A program made the translations under genes and the position numbers. Under the pieces are notes generated by a model. It saw only the letters and a list, made by a program, of their open reading frames with translations. It made no database searches and was not told where the DNA came from. From Chloroflexota bacterium (GTDB lineage Bacteria > Chloroflexota > Limnocylindria > Limnocylindrales > CSP1-4), in contig JAKAMV010000253.1 of the NCBI GenBank assembly GCA_021812735.1, forward strand, positions 1-10,709: a stretch of 10,709 bases of DNA. Reading direction: 5' to 3'. Shown here one piece after another: positions 1-6,986 of this stretch (within the stretch, counting starts at the first letter, position 1; each line of letters begins with the position of its first letter).

Positions 1-1202
1 GATCTGACCCATGTTCGTTTCACGGCGGCCGTGGCCTTCTCGAGTTGGTCCACGACGGTCAGGACATTCGGGTTGACGTCATCACCCTCCGCGTCGAGCG
101 CCTGGAGGGTGGGATCGGACGCGCCGCCAGCCGCGGCAAACCACGCACGAAGATACAGAAATGCAACTCCCCCGGTGGTGCCGTGCCCGCACTCTGGAAA
201 GGGTGGCATCCTCGCTGTCGCCATCGCGAGAACGATTCCGTCCCGTGATGTGTCATTGATCCGAATCCGTAGCGTTGCTGGTGTCGCCGCACCGAGTCCC
301 TCGGTGATCAGCGCTGGTGCGTCAATCCCGGATGCCAACCACCGAGTGCGAACATCCGCGATCGCGGCGGTGATCTGCTCCGAGGCCGACATATGCTCTG
401 GCCACAAACACACTTGGATGCCGCCACTCCCCGTACACGTTAGCTGCGTCGCATCTCTCGGTTGCACTGGCGCAAACGTGAGGCCCGAGGCGAACCGGAC
501 GCCAATCAAGGCACCGACGGCAAGGATGCCCGCGGCGCTCAGCCCCCTTGCGATGCGCGATGCGTTGACCGCACAGCAGACGGCTGCCGCACCGATCAAC
601 GCAAGATCAAGTGCAGCCGAAGCCAGGAGAGCCTCCGGTGCGATGGCCTCGCCCAACGCGCAACAGTCACGAAACATGCCGGTCAGGTGCCTGAGCCATA
701 CGGGGTACATCGCCGGAACAAATGCCAGCCAGAGGAGCGCGAGGCAGGCCGCGAGTGGGATGGCGAGTGCTGGCGGTGTCAGAACACCGATCGCGAACCC
801 AACGGCAGCGTAGGCCACAATGTCGAGCGCCATGACGAGCAATATCGAGCCATTTGGGGCACCAGCGGCGACAGTGAGCTGCCTCGTCGCTGTGGCCGCT
901 GTCATGGCGATCAAGCCGGCGACCACTGGCCAGAAGAGGGCGGCGAACGCGATGTAGAAACTTGCGCGAGCCCACGGACCCCCCCACACGTCGCCTCGGC
1001 GGAGTCGAGACCCTTCCCAGGCAGCAGAGCCTGCAACGAACGCAGCGATGAACGGGAGGGCGCCTGACGCCGCAGCAGTGGCCGCTGTCCCGTAGCCTTC
1101 CGGCGACCTGATGAGTGTCGCGTACCAGGCGGAAAAGCCCGCGACGGCGATCGCGAACCATGCGGCTGGCATAACGCGGAGTGCGGTACGGACGGGGATC
1201 AT
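1..1202 (-). CDS. ABC-transporter-associated polytopic membrane protein, C-terminus beyond the window
   Basis: The frame is open without a stop from an ATG at 1202 to the left edge, giving 400 codons of an incomplete protein. The start overlaps the stop of the ATPase gene as ATGA, so the two are translationally coupled and probably form one transporter. The N-terminal 240 residues contain about seven hydrophobic segments, near residues 12-31, 38-61, 82-101, 119-141, 146-165, 189-212 and 221-241. After the last one comes a hydrophilic region with a cysteine pair around CTGSGG and VCLWPEH, and the rest looks like a soluble domain, probably outside the membrane. A short charged loop, WEGSRLRRGDVWGGPW, follows helix 2. 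I recall similar proteins beside ABC ATPases in actinomycetes but cannot name the family. It has no FtsX/MacB-type permease signature that I can see. Being the membrane partner of the ATPase is an inference from coupling and topology. Confidence 0.8.
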   Translation of the reverse strand, partial: MIPVRTALRVMPAAWFAIAVAGFSAWYATLIRSPEGYGTAATAAASGALPFIAAFVAGSAAWEGSRLRRGDVWGGPWARASFYIAFAALFWPVVAGLIAMTAATATRQLTVAAGAPNGSILLVMALDIVAYAAVGFAIGVLTPPALAIPLAACLALLWLAFVPAMYPVWLRHLTGMFRDCCALGEAIAPEALLASAALDLALIGAAAVCCAVNASRIARGLSAAGILAVGALIGVRFASGLTFAPVQPRDATQLTCTGSGGIQVCLWPEHMSASEQITAAIADVRTRWLASGIDAPALITEGLGAATPATLRIRINDTSRDGIVLAMATARMPPFPECGHGTTGGVAFLYLRAWFAAAGGASDPTLQALDAEGDDVNPNVLTVVDQLEKATAAVKRTWVR

Positions 1203-1948
1203 GTCTCGGAACCGAGGAGGTTGACATACGCGGCCTCCGCCGGTCGAACGCTTCCTGCGGGTGCGAGCGCCAAGAAGTCTGATGGACTTCCCTGGAACCG
1301 GATCTCTCCATGGCCGAGGACAACAACGGTGTCGAACAGTTCGGAGAGATCGTCCACCTGGTGAGTCGAGACGAGAACAGTCTCTTCTGCGGGCAGTCCG
1401 GCCACAAGCGTTCGGAACGTGCTTCGCTGGGCAGGGTCGAGCCCTGCAGTCGGCTCGTCGAGGAGCAACACACGCGAAGGCCAGGCCAGCGCCTGCGCGA
1501 GACCCACGCGTCGCTGCTGCCCCCCAGAGAGTGCCGAGACCAACGAATCGGCTTGGTCATCGAGGCCGACGCGACTGAGGGCGGAGGCGGCTGCCCGGAC
1601 AGCCGAAGGTTGATCTGCTCCGCGCAGCCACGCTGTGTAGGCGACCTGCTCGTGAGCAGTGAACCCGGGGATCGCCACGATCTTCTGCGGCATCATCGCA
1701 ACGGAGCGGCGAAGTCGCGTGCGGTCTGACGGCGGCTCTAGTCCATCGATACGGATCCCACCGGATGTCGGCTTGAGGGCGGCCACACCGAGTGACAGCA
1801 AAGTGGTCTTGCCCGCGCCGTTCGGTCCAAGCAGGACGGTCTTCCCCTGCGGTAGACGCCAACTGAAATCCTGGAACACCCAATGACTCGACTTGCGAAA
1901 TGGGATTGACCCATACCGAAACGAGATGTGCTCAAACGAGAGCGTCAT
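1199..1948 (-). CDS. ABC transporter ATP-binding protein
   Basis: This is the ATPase subunit of an ABC transporter, which powers movement of a substrate through a membrane partner. All nucleotide-binding motifs are present (numbering from a TTG three codons upstream of the chosen ATG): Walker A GPNGAGKT at 44-51, Q-loop glutamine at 91, signature LSGGQ at 143-147, Walker B VLLLDE at 163-168, D-loop AGLD at 171-174 and switch histidine at 199. At about 250 residues it is a single-domain subunit of the common ABC-2 exporter type. I start it at the ATG at 1948, which has AGG nine bases upstream. The in-frame TTG at 1957 is possible but has no well-placed ribosome site. The stop overlaps the start of the membrane partner. 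The short secreted protein gene lies 99 bases upstream on the same strand, so an exporter of that protein is plausible but not shown. The substrate is unknown. Confidence 0.95.
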   Translation of the reverse strand: MTLSFEHISFRYGSIPFRKSSHWVFQDFSWRLPQGKTVLLGPNGAGKTTLLSLGVAALKPTSGGIRIDGLEPPSDRTRLRRSVAMMPQKIVAIPGFTAHEQVAYTAWLRGADQPSAVRAAASALSRVGLDDQADSLVSALSGGQQRRVGLAQALAWPSRVLLLDEPTAGLDPAQRSTFRTLVAGLPAEETVLVSTHQVDDLSELFDTVVVLGHGEIRFQGSPSDFLALAPAGSVRPAEAAYVNLLGSET

Positions 1949-1978
1949 TTGGCCCAACCTGTTGTCGGCGAAGAGGGA

Positions 1979-2015
1979 CCCTCCCGGACGTGGAGCGCTT
2001 CGAGGTCCGGGAGGG
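1979..2015 (-). terminator. Terminator-like hairpin between secreted protein and ABC genes
   Basis: The 11-base arm CCCTCCCGGAC (1979-1989) is followed by a 15-base loop and its exact complement GTCCGGGAGGG (2005-2015). It lies just after the stop of the secreted protein gene and before the ATPase start. No T-run follows on the minus strand. It may therefore be a weak terminator or an attenuating or RNA-stabilising stem that lets the first gene be made in excess of the transporter. Confidence 0.55.
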
Positions 2016-2047
2016 CGGCGGTGAGCTAAGTCCGCGGGTTGGTCGAC

Positions 2048-2434
2048 TCAGTAATCCTGTGACCAGTTCGTTGAGACGTTGGAGTTGTTGTAGTGGGTGT
2101 ACTCAACGCTGTAGTCGGCCAAGGACGTTGCCGACCAGATGAGCAGCTTCTTCGTCGTGGTGTTCCGGCACGCGTCGTGCTGCTGATACGTACCGGTCGA
2201 GGGGAGGATCGGCCAGTGGTGCATCCAATCCCAGTACGCTTCCAGGTCCGAGTTGTAGTTGACACAGGACCAGAATCGGAAGTACGTGGAGTTGATGTTC
2301 TGCATGAGCGGCGTGTTTGTGCCGGGTGCCGCGCTGCTCCACCTGCCAGACGTGGTAACAGCGAGTGCCGACGCGGCTACTAGGAGCGAAAGTCCGAGTC
2401 CCAGGATGAGCCCCAGGTACTTGCGATGGCGCAT
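2048..2434 (-). CDS. Small secreted protein of unknown function, signal peptide, two cysteines
   Basis: The protein has 128 residues. The start is the ATG at 2434, preceded four bases away by AGGGGG; an upstream in-frame start would place a hydrophilic stretch before the signal peptide and is unlikely. Residues 1-25 form a textbook Sec signal peptide: MRHRK, a hydrophobic core LGLILGLGLSLLVAA, and a cleavage site after ALA. The mature part of about 103 residues has exactly two cysteines (57 and 89), likely one disulfide. It is unusually rich in Trp, Tyr, Asn, Thr and Ser, including YWDWMHHW near 67-74 and a C-terminal stretch YNNSNVSTNW. I do not recognise a family. A small exported protein beside an ABC ATPase and a polytopic membrane protein recalls lactococcin-972-type bacteriocin loci, but I do not see the motifs of that family here. 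A bacteriocin-like or cell-envelope role is only an inference. Confidence 0.75.
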   Translation of the reverse strand: MRHRKYLGLILGLGLSLLVAASALAVTTSGRWSSAAPGTNTPLMQNINSTYFRFWSCVNYNSDLEAYWDWMHHWPILPSTGTYQQHDACRNTTTKKLLIWSATSLADYSVEYTHYNNSNVSTNWSQDY

Positions 2435-3007
2435 GTTGCCCCCTATTTCGCTATCTTGCGGTGTGAGTCTGCCCACGCTCACTCAAGTGTCATTTGCACC
2501 CCCTCCCGCGGCGTCGTCCACGGGGACGCCCGTTGCCGCACCCGGTGGTTGGGCGCGAGAAGACGGTGGTGTTGGAGGATCCGGCGCAACTGGTCCTGAC
2601 CGAAGCTTGGAGCTCTGGCGAGCCGAGACGACGCGTTCGCATGTCCCTGCTTGCCGGGGAGGACGACCGCCAGCACACGGACGTGAGCGGGCACGCCGAT
2701 CTGGGTGTCGGGGGAACGCCGTGCCGTCCGCCAATGACTGCTGCACGTAGGCGGCGTCCGCCCGGAGGGCCGACGTCCAACCGGAATCGTGTGGCCGCCG
2801 CCCGGCGTAGCAGCGGCCGTCGTCCCGGCCGGTCCGGAGTCAGCGGCAGCCGCGGAACCAATCGAGCCCCCCTCGGAACTACGGGCCAGCGCAGCGCGGG
2901 TACCGCGCGGCGGGCTTCTCTCGGCTACGGTCGCAGTCCGGCTCGAGCTTGAGCAGGGGGTGAAACCCTCGGCAACCGGCTCGCGATCGGGTGTCTGTGG
3001 GGCGGGG

Positions 3008-3079
3008 CCGACTCAGGACAACGGGTAGATCGCCCGACCGGGCGGTCCTCGGTGGGCTGTCGCTCCTGTCCAGAGTCGG
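3008..3079. repeat. Nested inverted repeat: long imperfect stem enclosing a second hairpin
   Basis: CCGACTCAGGACA (3008-3020) pairs with TGTCCAGAGTCGG (3067-3079) at 12 of 13 positions; the only mismatch is A against A. Inside it, bases 3028-3035 (GATCGCCC) pair with 3040-3047 (GGGCGGTC) around the loop GACC, eight pairs including one G-U. The two stems nest into a 72-base structure with no gene around it. It could be a structured RNA, a single-strand recombination substrate or the end of a lost mobile element. There is no U-tract, so a simple terminator is less likely. Confidence 0.55.
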
Positions 3080-3531
3080 GGGTCGCCAAGGGTCGCTTTG
3101 ATGTTGGATGAGCTTGCACGGCGGAAGGGAGATGTCGCAGAGCTCGAAGCCGCCGCGCTTCGGTCTGGACGTGGGCAAAGGTCCCGGGTCGACGAGGATG
3201 CCGCCGACCGGGGCCGTGGGCCTTGGCATTTGTAGGCGGGCTCCGCGAGGCCGGGTCGCGATAGGATCGGCAGCGTGATCCGGGGATCCGGCGCGGTCAC
3301 CTCGGCAGTACGGCGGACATGCTTACGCCTGCCCCTAGGCTGACGCGAACGGCCTGCGTGTTGGCGCACGCCTCCCGCACGCGCGCCACCGCCACGAGGC
3401 TGCGAACGGACACGCGGAGGGCTCGCAGGATCGCGCCGTCGCCGCGGCGATCAGACGGGCTGAGTTGACTGGGAAGGAGCGCAGCGGGCTCACATCTCCG
3501 ACCTCAGCTGCCGCCAACACCAGGCATCGGT

Positions 3532-3547
3532 CGGGTAGTGCTACCCG
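3532..3547. repeat. Perfect short palindrome
   Basis: CGGGTAG and CTACCCG are exact complements separated by TG. The two-base gap is too tight for a normal RNA loop, although opening one or two pairs gives a GGGTA/TACCC stem. A protein-binding operator or a small terminator stem are both possible. No gene start or end that I trust lies next to it. Confidence 0.4.
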
Positions 3548-3768
3548 CGCGCCGTGGCCATGATCGGGATCCGGACGTTTATGGCATCCGCGCGCTCAAC
3601 TCCTGTCGGGCGCGCCACCCCCTGTTTGTCTGCCTGGGAATAGTGCGCCCGGCGTGGGGTCGGCAGGCGCAGGGCAGCGGGTCGCCGTCCGACGGCGCGC
3701 GGATCGCGTGCTTGGTGGCAGTGGAGGTCGGGCCGAGGAGCGCGACCGACCAGTTGCGCAGGGGCCGC

Positions 3769-3924
3769 TCAGGCGGGCAGATCGATCACCTTGACCAGCG
3801 CGGCCGAGTCTCGAGCACTGCGAGCACGCCGGGTACCCTCGGCCGAGCGCGCCGACGCGGTGAGCCGGTAGCAGTCCGGGCAGCCCGAGCCCGACAGCGT
3901 GCGCCCGTAGACCGGGACCGAGGA
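3769..3924 (-). other. Possible C-terminal coding fragment with a CPDC motif
   Basis: The minus-strand frame ending at a TGA at 3769 has codon third positions that are almost all G or C over about 50 codons. It reads VYGRTLSGSGCPDCYRLTA, later DSAALVKVIDLPA, then the stop. The sequence upstream in the same frame turns Arg/Ser-rich and unlike protein. It could be the tail of a broken gene, and CPDC could be a redox or zinc pair. I cannot assign a family, and chance in a GC-rich frame is quite possible. Confidence 0.2.
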
Positions 3925-4060
3925 CCTCGGCCATCGGCCGGGATCATCGGCGTCCCGGGAGCCGCTGCGGGGACTTCGGGACCTCCGTCTCTGGCGGCGG
4001 GCGGCGTGCATGGCATCCTCGAGTCGGCCAGTGGCGAAGGACGTCCCGGGGGTGAGGCGG

Positions 4061-5449
4061 ATGGCGACGAGCGATCGACACGGCGAGAGGGGCTGGTTCG
4101 AGGGCGCGATCGAACGCCTGCCGCAGCTCGCGGTCGTCGCTGTCCTGGGCGTCGTCGCGATCTGGGCGTACCAGGTCGGCGCCGGGGACTTCCGCTACCA
4201 GCTGGCCGACTTGAAGGAGGATCCGCTCTATTTCCGCGGCCCCGGCCCGCGGATCGCCAGCTGGATCGTCTTCAGCCTGCTCATCTGGGGAGCTGTGGTG
4301 GTCGCCGGACGGTTCCGACGCCGCCCACGCCCTGAGGCCACGCCGACCCGTGGCGAGCTGCGCTGGCGATGGTGGTGGCTGCTGGCGGCCGCGTGGGCGG
4401 GGTACGCGGCCGGCGGTGCGATCGCCGTGGCGGAGGGCGGGCCGGTGCTGCGTCCCGGGACGCTGCGTCTCGAGATCGGGGCTCCCCTCGCCGCGTCGCT
4501 CGAGACGTCCGCCACCTGCAAGACCGTCCCCGGCAAGCCGGCCGTTGTGGCGTCGATTGTCGCCGACGAGGACGGCCTGCCGTCCCTGCAGGTGCTCGAC
4601 GGCGTGACCGGCCGACCGCGCGGCGACGGCCTCGCGTTCATCGACCTCGCTTGGACCGGATGGAAGCAGTCGATCGCCATCCCGGGCATCCCGGACCGCC
4701 CACCGATCTACGAGCTCATCCCGGCCGGGAATCCGGCGAGCGGCGACCTGTTGGTCGAGGCCGAGGCGGTCCCGTTCCTGCGGGCCTACGGCTATCAGCC
4801 GGTCGACAACGAGGTCTCCGGCGGGAGCGGGACGGCGCACTTCCAGGCCCTTCGCGGGCGCGTCTCGCGCTATCGCGACCTCATCGCGGATGACCCGTGG
4901 CCCGACTCCTACGAGTTGACGGTCCGGTGGACGTGCGACCTCCGCGCTACGGTGCCCGTCGTTGCGCCGACGCCGCCCCCGACCCCGCCGTTCGTCGCTC
5001 TGGGATCGTCGCAGACGCCGACACCCGTGCCGCCCTCCGGAGTCCCCGTGACGGTCCAGCTCACCTCGAGCTCCGAGCTTCTGACCGTCGGGGTCGAGGG
5101 CGCGACCGTCGCCTCGGTCGAGAAGCCGGTCGTGACGGGCGACGCCAGCGCGGGCTACGTGGACGGCACCTTCCGCCTCGAGCAGGCGCTGGATGTGGCG
5201 AAAGCCGGCCGGGTTGTCAACGCGACCTTCCGGCTCGTGCTCCGCGATGTGACGTCGGGGACCGTGATCCTCCTGCCGATCGCGCACGGCACGGTCGGTC
5301 TCTTCGCCGTGACGGTCTACAACGATCTCGGCGCGGAGCCGGTCCCGGTCTGTGTCCGCACCGGAGACTGGCGCGACCAGCCAGGCCGACCGGACGAGTG
5401 CCGGGCGGCCTGGCTGGTCGGTCCTGTCCGCTGGGTGGCCGTGCCGTAG
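4061..5449 (+). CDS. Orphan membrane protein with three helices and a large exported domain
   Basis: The protein has 462 residues from the ATG at 4061, chosen because GGGGGTGAGG lies just upstream and because it places the first hydrophobic segment near the N-terminus. Hydrophobic segments are at about 22-38, 66-83 and 104-124, with RWRWWW opening the third. The remaining 335 residues are soluble and, with an N-terminus inside, would face outward. They contain a Pro/Thr-rich linker at about 302-327 (APTPPPTPP and TPTPVPPSG) that separates two beta-rich parts, and four cysteines at 153, 292, 431 and 447. I recognise no family, catalytic motif or sortase signal. The gene stands alone, with gene-poor DNA on both sides. 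Codon use is strongly GC3-rich, as in the sigma and PadR operons, so it looks native. A role at the cell envelope is all that the topology supports. Confidence 0.8.
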   Translation: MATSDRHGERGWFEGAIERLPQLAVVAVLGVVAIWAYQVGAGDFRYQLADLKEDPLYFRGPGPRIASWIVFSLLIWGAVVVAGRFRRRPRPEATPTRGELRWRWWWLLAAAWAGYAAGGAIAVAEGGPVLRPGTLRLEIGAPLAASLETSATCKTVPGKPAVVASIVADEDGLPSLQVLDGVTGRPRGDGLAFIDLAWTGWKQSIAIPGIPDRPPIYELIPAGNPASGDLLVEAEAVPFLRAYGYQPVDNEVSGGSGTAHFQALRGRVSRYRDLIADDPWPDSYELTVRWTCDLRATVPVVAPTPPPTPPFVALGSSQTPTPVPPSGVPVTVQLTSSSELLTVGVEGATVASVEKPVVTGDASAGYVDGTFRLEQALDVAKAGRVVNATFRLVLRDVTSGTVILLPIAHGTVGLFAVTVYNDLGAEPVPVCVRTGDWRDQPGRPDECRAAWLVGPVRWVAVP

Positions 5450-6470
5450 CGACACCAGCGGACGTGCGCCCCGGCCCGTCGCTCTCGCGCAGAAGCGAGC
5501 CGGATTGTAGGCCGCCCGGCGTCACCTGCGCTCAGCATGTCGACCGCGGTTCGCGGCCACCTCACGGGAGACCGTGCAGGGCGCCTGCCTGCGTGACCGC
5601 CTCGTCGACTCCCGCACCGGTCACCGCTGGCGACGCGTACCACCGCCGGGCGGACTCGATCGCGCAGGAGGCGGCGCTCGAGGACTCTGTGCTGTGCGCA
5701 CGAGCGTCCTGGCCGACCGCCTCGACGCCGCCAGGGTCTGCCGTGTCACGAGCCCGCCTGCGCGGCGGATCACCGACCGCCAAGCGGGCCGGAAAGGGCA
5801 GCTACCGGGACGGCTACAAATCTGCTGCGGGTGTCATGGATCGGCCCGAAGTTGACCCCCTCTTCGCCAGCGGCGCCCCGATCGCTCGGCAGGCGGACGG
5901 TCACTTGGCGGGGTTCGGCGAGGTTGTGATCGTCGACACGAGCGCCCTGCTCGCGTTCTTCGACGCGGACGAGCCCGACCACCAGGGTGTTCGTCATCCC
6001 CGTCGGGACGCTGACCGCGTGACGGTTGCGTCGCCAGACGGCGCCGGAGCCACCGCGCGACGTGGAGCGATCCTCGGCAGTCTTCCGCGGACGTCCACGA
6101 TCGGGATCCGGAGAGATGAGGCGGCCGGGGCGATCCGGCTCGCCCGCTGGAGGTCGAGGATCGCCTTCACGTGGGAGTCCAGCCACGCGGTGGTCGGGTC
6201 GACCACCCGCTCCATGGACACCCGGGCTTCGACCGAGAGCGCCTGGTCGGGCCAGGGAGACGGCGCGGGCGTACCCGGGGGTCGCAACGGGCCGGGGGCC
6301 CGGGAGCCGGGGGGGATCGGACCAGCGCGCCGTCATGACCAGAGCGCGGCGGCCGCGGGCAGCGATTCCCATCCGGTCGATGGGGCCATGTGACTGCGTC
6401 TTGCCTTGCCTCTCACCCGATTCGCCGCGCTGCATCCTCTTGGTCACAAGCAGCCAGGCAGGGAGGGTTG
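5450..6470. other. Gene-poor stretch with a decayed toxin start
   Basis: About 1 kb has no intact gene. A bulged stem at 5481-5500 (GCT..CGC with GCGAGC), 31 bases after the membrane protein stop, could weakly end its transcript, but no T-run follows. The one recognisable coding remnant is the PIN-like start at 5926. Between 6100 and 6215 a minus-strand frame reads MERVVDPTTAWLDSHVKAIL and SLRIPIVDVR, which looks protein-like but is not identifiable. The stretch ends in G-rich runs near 6290-6315 and then the ribosome site of the sigma factor gene. Confidence 0.5.
5926..6060 (+). pseudogene. Decayed VapC-like PIN-domain toxin, N-terminal remnant
   Basis: From a GTG at 5926 the frame reads VIVDTSALLAFFDADEPDH. 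This is the classic first strand and helix of VapC-type PIN ribonucleases, with the first catalytic aspartate in VDTSAL. Similarity fades after DH: the frame continues with RHPRRDADRVTVASP and then low-complexity Ala/Arg/Gly sequence, and the expected glutamate of the AEL motif and later acidic residues are absent. In the upstream overlapping frame a TGA overlaps this GTG as GTGA, the usual junction of an antitoxin and toxin, preceded by an unrecognisable tail. I read this as a toxin-antitoxin pair lost by insertions or deletions. The family-like start is clear; the exact end is not. Confidence 0.5.
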
Positions 6471-6986
6471 ATGGGCGCTGCGAAGGCGACTGAACTGGCC
6501 CGAGGGGAGGCGCACGCTCACGACGCGCTGGTCGACGAGCTGTACGTTCACGGGCCCGTGCTGCTGGCCGCCGCGCGAGTGATCACCCTCGACGACGACG
6601 AAGCGCAGGACCTCGTCCAGACGACATTCGAGATCGCCCTGCGACATCTCGACGGGCTGCGCGACCCACGAGCCCTCCGTGCCTGGCTCCTTCGAGTCGA
6701 GACCCGCGAGGCATTCCGGGTCGTCCGTCGGCTCCGTCGTCTGGTCAGTCTCGACGGTCACGTCCGCGAGGTGCCGACGGTGGGCGAAGACGCCGCGCAG
6801 CGGATCGACGTCCGGGACGGGCTGGCCAGACTCCCACGACGGATCCGAGCCGCGATCGCCCTGCACTACCTCGCCGGCCTGTCCGTGCCGGAGGCCGCGC
6901 GCGTGTTGGGCGTGAGCGACAACACCGTCAAGAGCCAGCTGAGGACGGGCCTCGCCCGGCTACGAGAGGACCTCCACGATGACTGA
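6471..6986 (+). CDS. ECF-type RNA polymerase sigma factor
   Basis: The protein has 171 residues and is a group IV (ECF) sigma factor that directs RNA polymerase to a small set of promoters. Region 2 spans about residues 20-90, with the core-binding stretch around DEAQDLVQTTFEIALRHL and then RAWLLRVETREAFRVVRR. Region 4 spans about 114-168, with the helix-turn-helix LSVPEAARVLGVSDNTVKSQL and LARLREDL at the end. The linker carries no extra domain. The ATG at 6471 is chosen because GGGAGG lies five bases upstream; an upstream in-frame ATG at 6390 would add 27 residues unlike the family. It overlaps the next gene by eight bases, the usual arrangement for a sigma factor and its regulator. Its trigger and target promoters cannot be read from the window. 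Confidence 0.93.
   Translation: MGAAKATELARGEAHAHDALVDELYVHGPVLLAAARVITLDDDEAQDLVQTTFEIALRHLDGLRDPRALRAWLLRVETREAFRVVRRLRRLVSLDGHVREVPTVGEDAAQRIDVRDGLARLPRRIRAAIALHYLAGLSVPEAARVLGVSDNTVKSQLRTGLARLREDLHDD

Larger units (their letters stand above)
2435..4060. other. Long gene-poor stretch with inverted repeats
   Basis: About 1.6 kb has no gene I can support. Open frames exist on both strands, but most give Arg/Pro/Gly/Ser-rich products without domains, as expected from random high-GC DNA. Two minus-strand tails read somewhat more like protein: the segment ending at 2479 (residues such as HVRVLAVVLPGKQGH and RRILQHHRLLAPN), which stops 44 bases before the secreted protein start, and the segment ending at 3769. 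A plus-strand ATG at 3131, preceded by GGAAGGGAG, opens a 48-codon frame beginning MSQSSKPPRFGLDVGK that matches nothing I know. The stretch also holds the inverted repeats listed separately. It may be decayed genes or a region carrying structured RNA. Confidence 0.5.

Noticed and set aside
31..813. Long plus-strand open frame of 260 codons
   Set aside because: It is antisense to the membrane protein that runs to the left edge, has Ser/Arg/Ala-rich content without domains, and no ribosome site.
667..1560. Minus-strand open frame of 297 codons spanning the ATPase and membrane protein genes
   Set aside because: It overlaps two real genes in another frame and is Arg/Ser/Cys-rich, as expected from an off-frame reading.
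2435..2490. Sigma-70 promoter for the secreted protein (TTGAGT and CAAGAT)
   Set aside because: The spacer would be 22 bases, too long for a normal promoter.
2950..2985. SAM riboswitch, suggested by GTGAAACCC followed by GGCAACC
   Set aside because: The other conserved parts of the SAM-I core are not visible upstream and no methionine-pathway gene follows. A covariance search would settle it.
3008..3120. Integron attC site
   Set aside because: The folded repeat does not carry RYYYAAC and GTTRRRY ends. A GTTGGAT at 3103-3109 fits the core pattern but lies outside the stem and has no partner.
3562..3575. Repeated string GATCGGGATCCGGA, also at 6099-6112
   Set aside because: Fourteen bases built around the palindrome GGATCC, with no similarity in the flanks; chance in GC-rich DNA is likely.
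3944..5455. Minus-strand open frame of 503 codons
   Set aside because: It is antisense to the orphan membrane protein, which has clear helices and a ribosome site; the antisense product is Arg/Asp-rich low-complexity sequence.
4897..6393. Plus-strand open frame of 498 codons
   Set aside because: Its first part is an off-frame reading of the membrane protein; only the short PIN-like segment inside it is meaningful.
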